DNA of 64,000 nt from Streptomyces sp. NBC_00464 (GCF_036013915.1 NZ_CP107899.1:186001-250000), one strand, 5' to 3'; counted from the stretch's first letter, positions 52,412-62,641 are shown. The notes: generated by a model not told the origin, from the letters alone. Made by a program: numbers and translations.

Positions 52412-53292
52412 CGGGTGACTCCCTGCGGGGTGCGCCACGGCATCAGCAGGCGTTCCAGCAGCCGCACGAGGATGTCGGCGGCCAGCCCGAGGAGCCCGTA
52501 GACGAGGATGCAGACGGCGAGGATGTCGGTGCGGGCGTAGCTCTGCGCCTGGGACATCAGATAGCCGATGCCGGCAGTGGCGTTGATCTCCTCGGCGGCG
52601 ATCAGCGCGATGACGCTGAGCGTCATGGACAGACGCAGTCCGGCGAGCAGGGACGGCAGGGCGCCGGGCAGGACGACTTCGCGTACGAGGGCCAGGCGTC
52701 CCATGCCGAAGCTCCGCATGGCCTCGATGAGTTTCGGGTCGGTGTTGCGGACTCCGCTCGATGTCGACACGTACATCGGGAAGGTGGTCGCGACGGCGAT
52801 GAGGAGGATCTTCGCCGTCTCGTTGATCCCGAACCAGACCATGAACAGCGGTACCAGCGAGAGGAAGGGAATGGTGCGCAGGGTCTGGAGCGAGGAGTCG
52901 AGGAGCTCGTCGCCGAGGCGGGTGAATCCGGTGGTGATGCCGAGGGTGAGTCCGGCGGCGAGTCCGATCAGGAGGCCGAGTCCGGAGCGGGTGAGGGAGG
53001 TGGTGAGGGCGTCGGGCAGCTGCCCGTTGCCCCACAACTCACCTACGGCCCTGACTACTTCGCCCGGAGAGGCCAGGACGTCGGGTGTGAGGATTCCGGT
53101 GGCGGATGCCACCCACCACAGGGCGAGGAGCAGAGCCGGGCCGATGGTGCGGACGACGAGCGCGTAGCTCCGGCTCCGGGCCCGGCGGAGCTGGGGGCGC
53201 GGTCGGACGAGTCCGGTGGGCGGGGTCGTGGCGTCGCTGGACTCGGGCGTCCGCCGGACGAGCCCGGGGGACGCTGCGGCGGTGTCGCTCAT
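52408..53292 (-). CDS. ABC transporter permease (SsuC/TauC-like)
   Basis: 294 residues. A Pro/Arg-rich cytoplasmic N-terminal extension of about 50 residues precedes six membrane helices. The EAA-loop reads DPKLIEAMRSFGMGRLALVREVVLPGALPSLLAGLRLS, the coupling helix that binds the ATPase, typical of sulfonate/nitrate permeases. The ATG overlaps the upstream lipoprotein stop by four bases. It probably acts as a homodimer. Confidence 0.95.
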   Translation of the reverse strand: MSDTAAASPGLVRRTPESSDATTPPTGLVRPRPQLRRARSRSYALVVRTIGPALLLALWWVASATGILTPDVLASPGEVVRAVGELWGNGQLPDALTTSLTRSGLGLLIGLAAGLTLGITTGFTRLGDELLDSSLQTLRTIPFLSLVPLFMVWFGINETAKILLIAVATTFPMYVSTSSGVRNTDPKLIEAMRSFGMGRLALVREVVLPGALPSLLAGLRLSMTLSVIALIAAEEINATAGIGYLMSQAQSYARTDILAVCILVYGLLGLAADILVRLLERLLMPWRTPQGVTR

Positions 53293-54305
53293 GTCAGCTT
53301 CCCGACGTCGAGCAGGTGGGCGGCGACATCGACCCGGGTCCTGGTGACCTTCTGCTCGGCATAGAACGCGGCGACGGCCTTGAAGCGCTCGATGTCCTCG
53401 GGGCCGATCGGGTCGACGGTGCCGCCCTCTGCCGTGAACTCCGTCTGGACCTCCTTGGCCTTCCCGGTCACGGCGGTCGGGCCGACGTCCGTGAAGACGT
53501 TGAGGTAGGCGGCCGGGTTCTGCTTCTCCCTGGCGCTGGTCTCGTGGAGGTACTGGTAGAGGGCCTTCACCACCTTCGGGTGCTGCTCGGCGAACTCTGT
53601 CCGTACGGCGTTGAGGCTGTAGTTGTCGGAGCCGATGGCCGCGCCGTCGGCGACGAAGTGCGCCTTGCCGCTGCCGATCTCCGCGACGGCGTAGGTGGCC
53701 CAGACGGCCCAGGCGTCGACCTTGCCGGCGTTGAAGACCGCTGCGGTCTGGTCGGGCCGCAGATAGACCCGGGTGACCCTGTCCGCCGGGATACCCGCCT
53801 TGGCGAGGGCCTTGAGCAGCAGGTACTCGCCGGTGCCGCCCTGGTTGACGGCGACCTTCTTCCCGACCAGATCGGCCACCGATCCGATGCCCGAGCCGTT
53901 CCTGACGAGGATGCCCTCGCCCGCGGCGTCCGGGTCGACGGCGGTGAAGAACTTGAAGCCGGGCCGCTGGGCGAGTGAGGTGATGCCCGAGGTGATGGAT
54001 CCCGTGGCGATGTCCAGCTGGTCCGCGTTCATCGCCTGGGCGGCGGGGGCGAACGGGCCGGCGCTGCCGGTCCACTCCACCTTGGCGCCCGCCTTGGACA
54101 GGGCCTTATCGAGGCTGCCGTCCTTCTTGCCGAGGGCGAGCACCCCGGAGTTGCCGGGGTCCGGAATGCGGACGGTCACCGTGGCCTTCGAGCCCCCTGC
54201 GGCGCTGTCGGCCTCGGACGTGCCGCAGGCGGTGAGGGCGACGAGCGCGGAGACCGTGAGGAGCGCCGGAAGGGCTGTCGTACGCAGTGGCCGGGAGAGA
54301 TTCAC
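53289..54305 (-). CDS. ABC transporter substrate-binding lipoprotein (sulfonate/nitrate/taurine type)
   Basis: 338 residues. The N-terminus MNLSRPLRTTALPALLTV leads to the lipobox LTACG (Cys27), so the protein is anchored outside the membrane. Mature part: VTVRIPDPGNSGVLALGKKDG, DIATGSITSGITSLAQRPG, VNQGGTGEYLLLKALAKAGI and WAVWATYAVAE, typical of SsuA/TauA-like binding proteins. The GTG start overlaps the desulfinase stop (GTGA) and is preceded by GAGGA about 9 bases away. It provides the external specificity of the importer. Confidence 0.92.
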   Translation of the reverse strand: MNLSRPLRTTALPALLTVSALVALTACGTSEADSAAGGSKATVTVRIPDPGNSGVLALGKKDGSLDKALSKAGAKVEWTGSAGPFAPAAQAMNADQLDIATGSITSGITSLAQRPGFKFFTAVDPDAAGEGILVRNGSGIGSVADLVGKKVAVNQGGTGEYLLLKALAKAGIPADRVTRVYLRPDQTAAVFNAGKVDAWAVWATYAVAEIGSGKAHFVADGAAIGSDNYSLNAVRTEFAEQHPKVVKALYQYLHETSAREKQNPAAYLNVFTDVGPTAVTGKAKEVQTEFTAEGGTVDPIGPEDIERFKAVAAFYAEQKVTRTRVDVAAHLLDVGKLT

Positions 54306-55330
54306 GATGCGGGTTCCTCTGGGATCGGGCGGGCGGAGGGTCGGCGGGCCAGTGCGGCTGCGCGGCGCAGCGGCCCGGGGTCGGCCCAGGCCGCGATGTC
54401 GACGGGCTCGGGCAGGAAGCCGTGGGCGCGCAGCCCGGCCTCCTGTGCAGCGAGCAGACCGAGGCGTTCGGCGGACAGGTCGGGGTGGAGGGTCAGGTGG
54501 GTGCCGGGCCGGTAGGCGCCGGCGACTCCGTCGGCGCCCGCTCCGGTCTCGGCGCCGAGGATGCGGGCGACCTCGTCGGGATGTCCGGCGGCCCAGTCGG
54601 CTGCCCTCAGCAGGACGGCGAGGAAGCGGTCGACGAGGCCGGGGTGGTCGTCGAGGAGCTGCTGGTGGACGGTGATCGGGCGCGGGGTGCCGTTGTTGAC
54701 GCGGAACCGGCGGTCGGGCAGGTCGTCGAGTTCGACGGCCACCTCGGCACCGGCGCGGCGGGCGGCTTCGACGGCCAGCGCACCCTTCACATACACGGCG
54801 TCGACGTCGCCGCGCCGCAGCGCGGCCAGTTCGGCCGCCCACTGGCCCTCGTGCCCGTCGGCGGGTACGTCGACGAGCGAGGCGTCCTCCGGCGCGAGTC
54901 CGGCGGAGGCGAGTGCCCCCTCGAAGCCGCGCAGGGCCATGGCACGCCAGAAGTCGATGGCGATGTCGTGCTTGGGCACGGCGAGCCGCAGCCCGCGCAG
55001 TGCCTCTGCGCCCCGGATGCCGGATCCGGGTGCGACCAGGACGGTCTGCCGTTCCTCGATCCAGGTGAGGCCGATCAGCCGGGTGCGTTCCCCCCGCGAA
55101 CGGGCCCACAACGCGGGGACGTTGCCGCCCTCCCGGAAGAGGCCGGGCAGGGCGTGGGTGTAGTGCGCGCCGCGGTCGGCGTCCGGGGAGGCGTCCTGGA
55201 GGGAGCGTACGGAGATGCCGTCGGCGGCGAACTCGTCGGTGAGCCACTGCCGGTCGGCGGCGATGCCGGTGGCAGTGGGTACGGGACAGCGGGTGAACCA
55301 GAGGGTCCGGGGCAGGACGGCAGGCGTCAT
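54302..55330 (-). CDS. DszB-like sulfinate desulfinase
   Basis: 342 residues with a substrate-binding-protein fold and no signal peptide, matching 2'-hydroxybiphenyl-2-sulfinate desulfinase (DszB). TRCPVPTATGIAADRQWL aligns with the DszB motif around its catalytic Cys27 (here Cys15). HYTHALPGLFREGGNVP carries His56 and Arg66, ten residues apart as in DszB His60/Arg70. ERTRLIGLTWIEERQTVLV and GDVDAVYVKGALAVE match further blocks. It should hydrolyse an aryl or alkyl sulfinate to release sulfite. It is first of six coupled genes after the leader peptide. The native substrate is unknown; specificity may differ from DszB. Confidence 0.82.
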   Translation of the reverse strand: MTPAVLPRTLWFTRCPVPTATGIAADRQWLTDEFAADGISVRSLQDASPDADRGAHYTHALPGLFREGGNVPALWARSRGERTRLIGLTWIEERQTVLVAPGSGIRGAEALRGLRLAVPKHDIAIDFWRAMALRGFEGALASAGLAPEDASLVDVPADGHEGQWAAELAALRRGDVDAVYVKGALAVEAARRAGAEVAVELDDLPDRRFRVNNGTPRPITVHQQLLDDHPGLVDRFLAVLLRAADWAAGHPDEVARILGAETGAGADGVAGAYRPGTHLTLHPDLSAERLGLLAAQEAGLRAHGFLPEPVDIAAWADPGPLRRAAALARRPSARPIPEEPAS

Positions 55331-55368
55331 GGAGTCTTCCCGAGGATCGGCGAAGCAGGGGAGCCGGC

Positions 55369-55417
55369 GGGCACGGCACGTACGGCCCGGAACGGGGAAG
55401 TACGTGGGCAGGGGCCC
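55369..55417 (-). promoter_or_regulatory. Hairpin between leader peptide and desulfinase gene
   Basis: CACGTAC (55377-55383) pairs with GTACGTG (55400-55406) and outer GGGC/GCCC can extend it. It lies in the 142 bases separating the leader peptide stop from the first operon gene and could be an attenuator, but no T-tract follows. Confidence 0.35.
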
Positions 55418-55472
55418 GTGAGGCGTCGGAGGGACGCGTCAGGCGTGAAGAAGAGAAGAGCGTGCGGGGAGG

Positions 55473-55583
55473 TCAGCGACAGGCGGCGCTGGACACGCGG
55501 GCCAGGTCGATGTGACGGCGCAGCGTGAGGGCGAGCAGGACCGGAGCGGCGTGGGCGGGGGTCGCGATTCGGCGGCCGGCCAT
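55473..55583 (-). CDS. 36-residue leader peptide of the sulfur operon
   Basis: A short frame encodes MAGRRIATPAHAAPVLLAL followed by TLRRHIDLARVSSAACR. The ending RRHxDLxRVxSAxCR is, as I recall, the conserved tail of the short peptides annotated as putative leader peptides before sulfate, sulfonate and cysteine genes in actinobacteria. AAGGGAG lies 7 bases before the ATG, a strong ribosome site. Its penultimate codon is Cys (TGT). I infer that translation of this tail senses cysteine or its charged tRNA and controls the six-gene operon that starts 142 bases downstream. The peptide itself probably has no function. Confidence 0.8.
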   Translation of the reverse strand: MAGRRIATPAHAAPVLLALTLRRHIDLARVSSAACR

Positions 55584-55656
55584 GGCAGTGCTCCCTTCAG
55601 CTCGTCGTGGTGACGTCCGCAGACTGCCACGGGACGACGCCGGCCCACAACTCGCT

Positions 55657-55671
55657 TCCCATGATGTGGGA
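55657..55671. promoter_or_regulatory. Inverted repeat TCCCA-N5-TGGGA between sulfur operon and iclR
   Basis: TCCCA (55657-55661) and TGGGA (55667-55671) flank TGATG. It lies in the 191-base divergent promoter region, a candidate IclR-protein operator. Confidence 0.4.
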
Positions 55672-55774
55672 TTACGTATGAACGGAGTGTTTCACCAGGC
55701 CGTTTCGGCCCGGCCCGACTCCCGCGATGTGGCAACGTCGGGCCCCGCATCCCCACGAGCGGAGAGTGAAACCC

Positions 55775-56557
55775 ATGACCGAGGCCGCCGCAGTACGCGC
55801 TCCCGGCGGGGCCCAGGCCGTCCAGCGCGCCCTGGACGTCCTGCACTGTTTCCACGACAACGGCCCCGATCTCAGCGCCTCCGACCTCGCCCGCCGCCTG
55901 ACGCTGTCGGCGTCCACGGCTCACCGGCTGGCCCGCACCCTGCTCGGCGCCGGATTCCTGGAGCAGGACGCCCGGACGTCCCGCTACCGGCTCGGCCCGG
56001 CCGTGACCGAACTCGGCAGACTCTCCTACCACCAGCGCGGTCTGCATCTGGCCGCGCCCGAACTGGCCGATCTCGCCGAACGCACGGGCGCCACCGCCGA
56101 CCTGGCGCTGCGCAGCGGACCGCATGCGGTGATCGTCGCGGGCGGTTCGGTGACCCCCAAGGTGGGGCTGCGGCGGCCGCTGCACTCCACCGCGCTGGGC
56201 AAGGTGCTGCTGGCCTGGGCGGGGCCCGGCGAGGGCGGACCCTCCTCGCTGCCGCCGCTGCCCGCCTTCACCGACCGGACCATCGTCGAACCGGCGGCCC
56301 TGGAGACGGAGCTGGCACGGGTGCGGTCCGACGCCTACGCCGTCAACGACGGCGAGTCGGCCCACGGGGTGCGGACCCTGGCGGTGCCGGTGCTGAACGG
56401 CGCCGGGCATGCCCGTTTCGCCCTCGCGGTACGGGCCACCCCGTCCGTGATCACCGAAGCGCGCACCGACTGGTTCCTGGCACAGGCACGCTCCTGCGCG
56501 CGCGCCCTGGAGGTACTTCTGCTGTCCCCTGCGGAGCGGCGGCCTCCCTCGGCCTGA
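55775..56557 (+). CDS. IclR family transcriptional regulator
   Basis: 260 residues. N-terminal winged helix (VQRALDVLHCFHDNGPDLSASDLARRLTLSASTAHRLARTLLGAGFLEQD) and C-terminal GAF-like effector domain (LHSTALGKVLLAW, VRSDAYAVNDGESAHGVRTLAVPVLN), as in IclR proteins. It is divergent from the sulfur operon and likely controls it and itself. ATG 55775 is chosen with GGAGAG about 10 bases before it. A longer reading from 55727 is less likely since it starts within the promoter region. Confidence 0.9.
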   Translation: MTEAAAVRAPGGAQAVQRALDVLHCFHDNGPDLSASDLARRLTLSASTAHRLARTLLGAGFLEQDARTSRYRLGPAVTELGRLSYHQRGLHLAAPELADLAERTGATADLALRSGPHAVIVAGGSVTPKVGLRRPLHSTALGKVLLAWAGPGEGGPSSLPPLPAFTDRTIVEPAALETELARVRSDAYAVNDGESAHGVRTLAVPVLNGAGHARFALAVRATPSVITEARTDWFLAQARSCARALEVLLLSPAERRPPSA

Positions 56558-56662
56558 GCCCTCCGCCGGACCCCGGTGTCAGTCACGCGTGGGACGATAT
56601 GAGTCGCTCCGGGCGGAATCCGGAGAGCGCGGCGGCAAGGCGGCGGGGACAGAGGGAACGAC

Positions 56663-58861
56663 ATGACTGAGTCCGGTTCCACGGAGGGCGGGGCGCCCAC
56701 CGGGCGTGCCGCCCGGGAGCTGCTGGCGCGGGCCGACGGGCTGCTCGGCGCCGCACGGGGGGTCCTCGCGGACCACGCCCGCGCCGTCACCGCCGTCCGC
56801 ACCGCCCTGGACCCGCTCCTCGACTCCCTCGTACGCGAGGATCTGTCGTCCATCCCCGTGTCCCGGCTCAAGGACGTCACCGAGGGCCGGCTGCGCCTCG
56901 GCGCCGTCGAGCAGGCCGGCTTCACGACGGTGGGGCAGGTGTACGGCGCCAGCCGCTACGAGCTCCGCCAGATCCCCGGCGTCGGCGCGCAGACGGCCGA
57001 CCAGACCCTGGCCGCGGCGGGCCAGATCGCGCATGCGGTGCGGGACACCGTCGCCCTGCGGATAGACGTGGACACCCCCGACGAAGCCACGACCACCCTG
57101 GTCACGGCGTTGTACCGGCTGGTCGAGGCCGGGCCGGACGTGCGCCGGGCCGTGGACGGCGCCCGCCGGCTGGCCGACCGCCTGGAGCCGCTGCTGGCTG
57201 CGGCCGGTCCGGCCCGGGGGCGGCTGCGGATGGTCTTCAGCCGTCGGCAGGTCCGGGAGCGGGCGCTGGAGGCCGTCGTCTCCGTGCGGACGGCCGTCGC
57301 CGACGCGGTGGAGCGTGAACTCCCGCTGCTCTTCGGCCAGGTGTCGGTCGATCTGCTGCGGGACCCGGAGTCCGACGTCGCGGCCTGGGTCGACTTCGAG
57401 CTGCGGTCCGCGGAGTACTACAGCCTGCTGGCGGAGATGTCCGGCACCGGTCCGGACCGGGATGCGGCCGAGGGCTTCCTGCCGTCCGGCATCGCCGACC
57501 GGGTCCGGGGACTGCGGCTCGACGACGCCCGGTTGCGGGTCTCGCTGCGCGGCTATCAGTCCTTCGGCGCGCGCTTCGCGCTCGCGCAGAAGCGGGTGAT
57601 CCTCGGCGACGAGATGGGGCTCGGCAAGACCGTGCAGGCCATCGCCGCGCTGGCCCATCTCGCGGCGCACGGGGAGACGCACTTCCTGGTGGTGTGCCCG
57701 GCCAGTGTGCTGATCAACTGGACGCGGGAGATCCGCGCCCGTTCCACCCTGCGCGCCCTGCCGGTGCACGGGCCGGAGCGGCAGGCGGCGTTCGCCGAGT
57801 GGTGCGAGAGCGGCGGGGTCGCGCTGACCACCTTCGACGCCCTGCACACGCTTCCCCACACGGGCGACAGCGGTGTACGGCCCGGCATGCTCGTCGTCGA
57901 CGAGGCCCACTACGTCAAGAATCCGGACACCCGTCGCTCCCGTGCGGTGTCCGGCTGGTCGGAAGCGACCGAGCACGTGCTCTTCCTGACCGGCACCCCG
58001 ATGGAGAACCGGGTGGAGGAGTTCCGCAGCCTGGTCCGTCATCTCCAGCCCGAGCTGGCGCCGTCGGTCAACACCACGCACGGCGTCGCCGGTTCACAGG
58101 CGTTCCGCCGGGCCGTCGCCCCCGCCTATCTGCGCCGCAACCAGCAGGACGTGCTCACCGAACTCCCCGCGCTCGTGCAGGTCGACGAGTGGGAGGAGTT
58201 CAGTGAGGCCGATCAGCAGGCCTACCACGAGGCAGTGGCGGCCGGGCACTTCATGCGGATGCGCCGGGCCGCGTACGCCCACCCGGCCACGTCCGCGAAG
58301 CTGATCCGGCTGCGCGAGCTGGTCGCGGAGGCCGAGGAAAACGACTTGAAGGTCGTCGTCTTCTCCTACTTCCGCGAGGTGCTGGAAACAGTCCGACAGG
58401 CCCTGGGGGAAGGCGTGTTCGGCCCGTTGTCCGGAAGCGTTCCGGCCGCCCGGCGGCAGCAGCTGATCGACGGTTTCGCGGCTGCGGACGGCCATGCGGT
58501 GCTGCTCAGCCAGATCCAGGCGGGCGGCGTCGGGCTGAACATGCAGGCCGCATCGGTCGTCATCCTCTGCGAACCGCAGATCAAGCCGACGATGGAACAC
58601 CAGGCCGTGGCCCGCGCGCACCGAATGGGCCAGATACGCACGGTCCAGGTGCACCGGCTCCTCGCGGCGGACAGCGTCGACCAGCGGATGCTGGACATCC
58701 TGGCCCGCAAGGAGCGGCTGTTCGACGCGTACGCACGGCGCAGCGACGTCGCCGAGACGACGCCGGACGCCGTGGACGTGTCGGAGGGGTCGCTGGCCCG
58801 CCGCATCGTCGAGGAGGAGCAGCAGCGTCTGGCCGCGGTGGCGGAGGCGGCGGGTCAGTGA
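56663..58861 (+). CDS. SNF2-type DEAD/DEAH helicase with N-terminal HhH motif
   Basis: 732 residues. N-terminal region (about 1-270) with a helix-hairpin-helix motif ([22 protein letters not shown]). The SNF2 core begins near 300: [29 protein letters not shown] (motifs Q and I), [23 protein letters not shown] (motif II, DEAH), [13 protein letters not shown] (motif III). The second RecA lobe has [15 protein letters not shown] and [15 protein letters not shown] (motif VI). It is likely a DNA translocase in repair or chromosome remodelling. GAGGGA precedes the ATG by 6 bases. Its stop overlaps the convergent laccase stop by 7 bases. Confidence 0.92.
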   Translation: MTESGSTEGGAPTGRAARELLARADGLLGAARGVLADHARAVTAVRTALDPLLDSLVREDLSSIPVSRLKDVTEGRLRLGAVEQAGFTTVGQVYGASRYELRQIPGVGAQTADQTLAAAGQIAHAVRDTVALRIDVDTPDEATTTLVTALYRLVEAGPDVRRAVDGARRLADRLEPLLAAAGPARGRLRMVFSRRQVRERALEAVVSVRTAVADAVERELPLLFGQVSVDLLRDPESDVAAWVDFELRSAEYYSLLAEMSGTGPDRDAAEGFLPSGIADRVRGLRLDDARLRVSLRGYQSFGARFALAQKRVILGDEMGLGKTVQAIAALAHLAAHGETHFLVVCPASVLINWTREIRARSTLRALPVHGPERQAAFAEWCESGGVALTTFDALHTLPHTGDSGVRPGMLVVDEAHYVKNPDTRRSRAVSGWSEATEHVLFLTGTPMENRVEEFRSLVRHLQPELAPSVNTTHGVAGSQAFRRAVAPAYLRRNQQDVLTELPALVQVDEWEEFSEADQQAYHEAVAAGHFMRMRRAAYAHPATSAKLIRLRELVAEAEENDLKVVVFSYFREVLETVRQALGEGVFGPLSGSVPAARRQQLIDGFAAADGHAVLLSQIQAGGVGLNMQAASVVILCEPQIKPTMEHQAVARAHRMGQIRTVQVHRLLAADSVDQRMLDILARKERLFDAYARRSDVAETTPDAVDVSEGSLARRIVEEEQQRLAAVAEAAGQ

Positions 58862-59868
58862 CCGCCGTGCCCCGCGGCCTCCCCGTCCTTCTTCGCCTCC
58901 GGTGCTGACTCCATGGCGTGCCCTTCGTGTCCCGGCACTGTCCCGTCCGCCTTGGCGACGAGCAGCATTCCGGCCATGCCCATGTCGGAGTGGCTCTGCA
59001 CATGGCAGTGGTACATCCAGGCACCGGCGCCCACGTGTTCACCCGCGATGACCTGGAAGCCGAAGGAGTCCGCAGGACCGACGATCTTCGTGTCGATGAC
59101 CCGGCTCGGGTCGTCGGGCCCGGTCAGCAGGCCCGTGCGGTTGTCCGCCCAGCGGTGACCGTGGATGTGGAACGTGTGGTAGTACTCGCCGTGCGTGATC
59201 ATGACGACTTCGAGCCGGTCCCCCACCGTGGCCTCGAAGTCGGGGCTCTTGTCGGCGGGCTTGTTGTTGATCGTCATGTCGTTGAAGACGATCGTGATGG
59301 TCTTGTCGGGCAGGATGTCGCCCTTGCGCCGCACGACCACCGGCCCGTACAGCCCCTTGCGGATGCCGCCCGTGCCGTGGTCCGTACCGACGACGTGGTC
59401 GTGGTAGTGCCAGTAACCCGCGCTGCCCGGCTGCCAGGTGCCGTCCTTGCGCCGGCCCGGGGCGTGGGTGCGCCAGGTGTACGTACGGGTCTCGCCGGGT
59501 TCGACGATGCTCTTGTTCATCCGGGTGCCGTCGCTCGCGATGTCGTAGTCGACGCCGTGTGCGTGGAGGCTGGCCGCCACGTCCATCGTGTTCTCGAACT
59601 CGATGTGCAGCGTGTCGCCCTCGTTGATCTCGATCAACGGGCCGGGGACCGACGCCTTGCCCTTCTCGAACCCGTACCCCATCGAGCCGTCCGCCAGCTT
59701 CTCCGCGTACAGCTTGAGATGGCGCACCGCCCCTCCCGCAGGCGCCGTCGGGGGCGGGTTCTCCGCGGAGGTGGCCTCGATCGCGCCGAGGGACAACGAT
59801 GTCACGCCGGTCGCTGCCACCACCCCGCCGCCCATCAGCATCCGCCGGTTGAAGCTCCTTCGATCCAT
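58855..59868 (-). CDS. Two-domain small laccase (multicopper oxidase, SLAC-like)
   Basis: 337 residues, typical of the Streptomyces two-domain laccase, which oxidises phenols with O2 as a trimer outside the cell. A Tat-type signal ([20 protein letters not shown]) fits export of a folded copper protein. The four copper motifs are intact: [29 protein letters not shown] and [17 protein letters not shown] (type 1 Cys). The tail is His-rich ([13 protein letters not shown]). GGGGAG sits 6 bases before ATG 59868. It is divergent from a dehydrogenase/cupredoxin pair. By position it corresponds to S. coelicolor SCO6712, recalled. Confidence 0.95.
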   Translation of the reverse strand: MDRRSFNRRMLMGGGVVAATGVTSLSLGAIEATSAENPPPTAPAGGAVRHLKLYAEKLADGSMGYGFEKGKASVPGPLIEINEGDTLHIEFENTMDVAASLHAHGVDYDIASDGTRMNKSIVEPGETRTYTWRTHAPGRRKDGTWQPGSAGYWHYHDHVVGTDHGTGGIRKGLYGPVVVRRKGDILPDKTITIVFNDMTINNKPADKSPDFEATVGDRLEVVMITHGEYYHTFHIHGHRWADNRTGLLTGPDDPSRVIDTKIVGPADSFGFQVIAGEHVGAGAWMYHCHVQSHSDMGMAGMLLVAKADGTVPGHEGHAMESAPEAKKDGEAAGHGGH

Positions 59869-60096
59869 GTCGAACTCCCCACTGCTAGACGGGTCTTGCG
59901 GAGAAAGCCGAGACAACCACGGCATGAGGCACGGAGATACGCAGACCGCACGGGCCGGCGGGCCGCGGGCACGGCCACCTCCGGAACGGGCCACACCGTA
60001 GCCCGGGGATCTTCGTTTATCCACACTAAGGACAAAGTTCGTGCGATTGCTGCCATAGCTATTGGCGAGTCGCGAAAAGAGGTCTAGCTTCATGCG

Positions 60097-60132
60097 CTGT
60101 TGCAGTGCCCAAAGCTGTTGCAGTGACCAAAG
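60097..60132. repeat. Direct repeat, two 18-bp units before the ThuA/dehydrogenase gene
   Basis: CTGTTGCAGTGCCCAAAG (60097-60114) is repeated as CTGTTGCAGTGACCAAAG (60115-60132) with one mismatch. The repeats end 16 bases before the start codon and could be tandem regulator sites. Confidence 0.75.
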
Positions 60133-60148
60133 AGGGGTGGGTGACCAC

Positions 60149-62641
60149 ATGCAGCGCACACCACATCACAGGTCCAGATCGCGACGCGGGCCTGCGGCGG
60201 CCGTTGCGGCCGCCGCACTGACCGCATCCCTGCTCGGCGGCAATGCCGCCAGTGCCAGGCCGGACCCCGGGACACCGGGATCCATGGCGACAACGTTGTC
60301 CCTGCCGTCGCCACCGGGCGGCGCCAACGTCAAGGTGCTCGTCTTCCATGCCTCCGCCACCGAGGAGTCCCCGACCGTCGACGCCGGTATCGCGGCGATC
60401 GAGAAGATCGGGCTCACCGGACCGGAGGCGGGCCGGTTCAGGACCGTGGCGTCCGACGACCCGGCCGTCTTCACCAACGGCAAGCAGCTCGGCAAGTACA
60501 ACGCCGTCGTCTTCCTGACGGGTGGCGGCGATGTCCTCGATCCGGAGCAGGAGGCCGGTCTGGAGGCGTACATGGAGGCCGGCGGCGGCTTCCTCGGCAT
60601 CCATGACGCGGCGCGCACCGAGCCGTACTCGGACTGGTTCACCGGTCTGGTCGGCGCGCGTCCCGCGGCCGGCGGCCCCACCTCCGTACAGCGTGCGACG
60701 GTGGAGATCGGCGACCGGCAGCACCCGGCGACGAAGAACCTGCCGCTGGAGTGGAAGCGCCCGGACAAGTGGCTGAACTGGAAGGACAATCCGTCCGGCG
60801 ACGTGCACACCGTGGCGCGGGTCCGGGAGATCACGTACAAGCCGGGGACGAGCGCCAACGGCTGGGACCATCCGGTCTCGTGGTGCCGTGACTACGATGG
60901 CGGCCGGTCCTTCTACACCGCGATGGGCGGTACGGTCGACAGCTTCGCGGAGGCCGACTTCCGGGACCATCTGCGCGGCGCGCTCGACTGGACGACCCGG
61001 ATCTCGCAGGCCGACTGCAAGGCGACGATCACCTCCAACTACAAGGCGGAGCGGGTCACTCAGCCCAACCAGCCCGGCAAGAACGACCAGATCGGCGAAC
61101 CGCACGGACTGGTGACCGCCCCCGACGGGCGCGTCCTGTACATCGGCCGCGGCGGCGCGGACAGCAGCGTGCCGGTCGTCACCGACTGGACCGACCCGAA
61201 CGTCGGCAAGGGCCTGGGCCAGATCCACGTCTACGACCCGAAGACGAAGAAGGTCACCCTCGCCGGTGAGCTGACGATCTTCGGCAACAAGGGCGGCGGC
61301 GACGAGCTGGTCAAGGTCGAGGAGGGTCTGCTCGGCATCGAGCTCGACCCCGACTTCGAGAAGAACGGGTGGGTGTATCTGCACTACACACCCCACGACA
61401 AGATCGACCGCGACAAGCAGATGGCGGTCCGTCAGGTCTCCCGTTTCACTCTCGACCTGGCGACGAACAAGCTGGACCTCTCCTCCGAGAAGGTGCTGTT
61501 GCACTGGCCGGTCCAGATCCACAGCTGCTGCCATGCCGGCGGCGGCATGGCCTGGGACTCCAAGGGCAACCTGTACATCGCGGCCGGTGACAACAACTCC
61601 TCCGGTTTCAGCGACGGTTACTCCGGCAACAACCCGCAGCCGAACTACAAGGGCGTCTCGTTCGCCGATGCCCGCCGCACCGCGGGCAACACGAACAACC
61701 TCAACGGGAAGATCCTGCGGATCCACCCCGAGGACGACGGCACCTACACCCTGCCCGAGGGCAACCTCTTCACCGGCAAGGAAACCGACGAGGGCGGCGG
61801 CAAGACCCGCGGCGAGATCTATGTGATGGGTGTGCGCAACCCGGCACGCATCTCCGTCGACAAGTCGACCGACACGCTGTACGCGGGCTGGGTCGGCCCC
61901 GACGCGGGCGCCCCGAGCACCACCTGGGGCCCGGCCAAGTACGACACGTTCGCCGCGATCACCAAGGCGGGCAACCACGGCTGGCCGTACTGCATGGGCA
62001 ACAAGCAGCCCTACCGGGACCGCAATCTGCCCGATCCGAGCAAGCCGCTCGGCTGGTACGACTGCGACCACCCCAAGAACGAGTCGCCGAACAACGACGG
62101 TCTCGTGAACCTTCCGCCGATCACCTCCAACACCATCTGGTACTCGCCCCAGGGCGGTGGCGTGGACTACCCGCGCGACGAGAACGGCATCCCGAGCTAC
62201 AAGGTGGAGGACCAGAAGGAGCTCCTGCCCTGGCTCAAGGGCGGCGGCCAGGCCACGATGAACGGCCCGGTCTACCGGTACGACGCGGCGAGCACCAGCG
62301 CCGACAAGTGGCCCTCCTACTGGGACGGCAAGTGGTTCGTCGGTGACTTCTACGACGACACCCAGCCGCGGCACGCCGTGCTCACCGATCCGAGGACGGT
62401 CGGCAAGGGAGGTCTGCCCACCCACGCCGAGTCGCTGAAGGAGATCATCCCGGTGGGCGCGGACGGCATCCGCAACCTGATGGACTGGAAGTTCGCCCCG
62501 GACGGTTCGCTGTACGTCCTGGACTACGGGCGCGGCTTCTTCACCTCCGACTCCAAGTCCGCGCTGTGGCGTGTGACGTACAAGGGCGGCGCACCGACCC
62601 CGGCCGTCAAGGACCTGGCCAGGAAGGCGGCAGTGCAGTGA
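60149..62641 (+). CDS. Secreted ThuA-domain / PQQ-type (glucose/sorbosone dehydrogenase-like) protein
   Basis: 830 residues. An Arg-rich n-region and [21 protein letters not shown] form a signal peptide. A ThuA-like domain follows (about 55-260: [41 protein letters not shown]). A six-bladed soluble sugar dehydrogenase propeller occupies about 320-800 ([80 protein letters not shown]), the layout of PQQ- or calcium-dependent glucose/sorbosone dehydrogenases. It probably oxidises a sugar outside the cell. Start ATG 60149 avoids a Cys-rich extension from ATG 60092 that lies in the direct repeats. Its stop overlaps the next gene (GTGA). Confidence 0.85.
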   Translation: MQRTPHHRSRSRRGPAAAVAAAALTASLLGGNAASARPDPGTPGSMATTLSLPSPPGGANVKVLVFHASATEESPTVDAGIAAIEKIGLTGPEAGRFRTVASDDPAVFTNGKQLGKYNAVVFLTGGGDVLDPEQEAGLEAYMEAGGGFLGIHDAARTEPYSDWFTGLVGARPAAGGPTSVQRATVEIGDRQHPATKNLPLEWKRPDKWLNWKDNPSGDVHTVARVREITYKPGTSANGWDHPVSWCRDYDGGRSFYTAMGGTVDSFAEADFRDHLRGALDWTTRISQADCKATITSNYKAERVTQPNQPGKNDQIGEPHGLVTAPDGRVLYIGRGGADSSVPVVTDWTDPNVGKGLGQIHVYDPKTKKVTLAGELTIFGNKGGGDELVKVEEGLLGIELDPDFEKNGWVYLHYTPHDKIDRDKQMAVRQVSRFTLDLATNKLDLSSEKVLLHWPVQIHSCCHAGGGMAWDSKGNLYIAAGDNNSSGFSDGYSGNNPQPNYKGVSFADARRTAGNTNNLNGKILRIHPEDDGTYTLPEGNLFTGKETDEGGGKTRGEIYVMGVRNPARISVDKSTDTLYAGWVGPDAGAPSTTWGPAKYDTFAAITKAGNHGWPYCMGNKQPYRDRNLPDPSKPLGWYDCDHPKNESPNNDGLVNLPPITSNTIWYSPQGGGVDYPRDENGIPSYKVEDQKELLPWLKGGGQATMNGPVYRYDAASTSADKWPSYWDGKWFVGDFYDDTQPRHAVLTDPRTVGKGGLPTHAESLKEIIPVGADGIRNLMDWKFAPDGSLYVLDYGRGFFTSDSKSALWRVTYKGGAPTPAVKDLARKAAVQ

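Noticed and set aside
55331..55472. Possible SAM or other riboswitch before the desulfinase gene
   Set aside because: I could not find the conserved junctions of a known sulfur riboswitch. The leader peptide and a single hairpin explain the region better.
60092..60148. Earlier ATG giving a Cys-rich N-terminus ([12 protein letters not shown]) for the ThuA/dehydrogenase protein
   Set aside because: The Cys run is the translation of the 18-bp direct repeat. The signal peptide begins properly at 60149.
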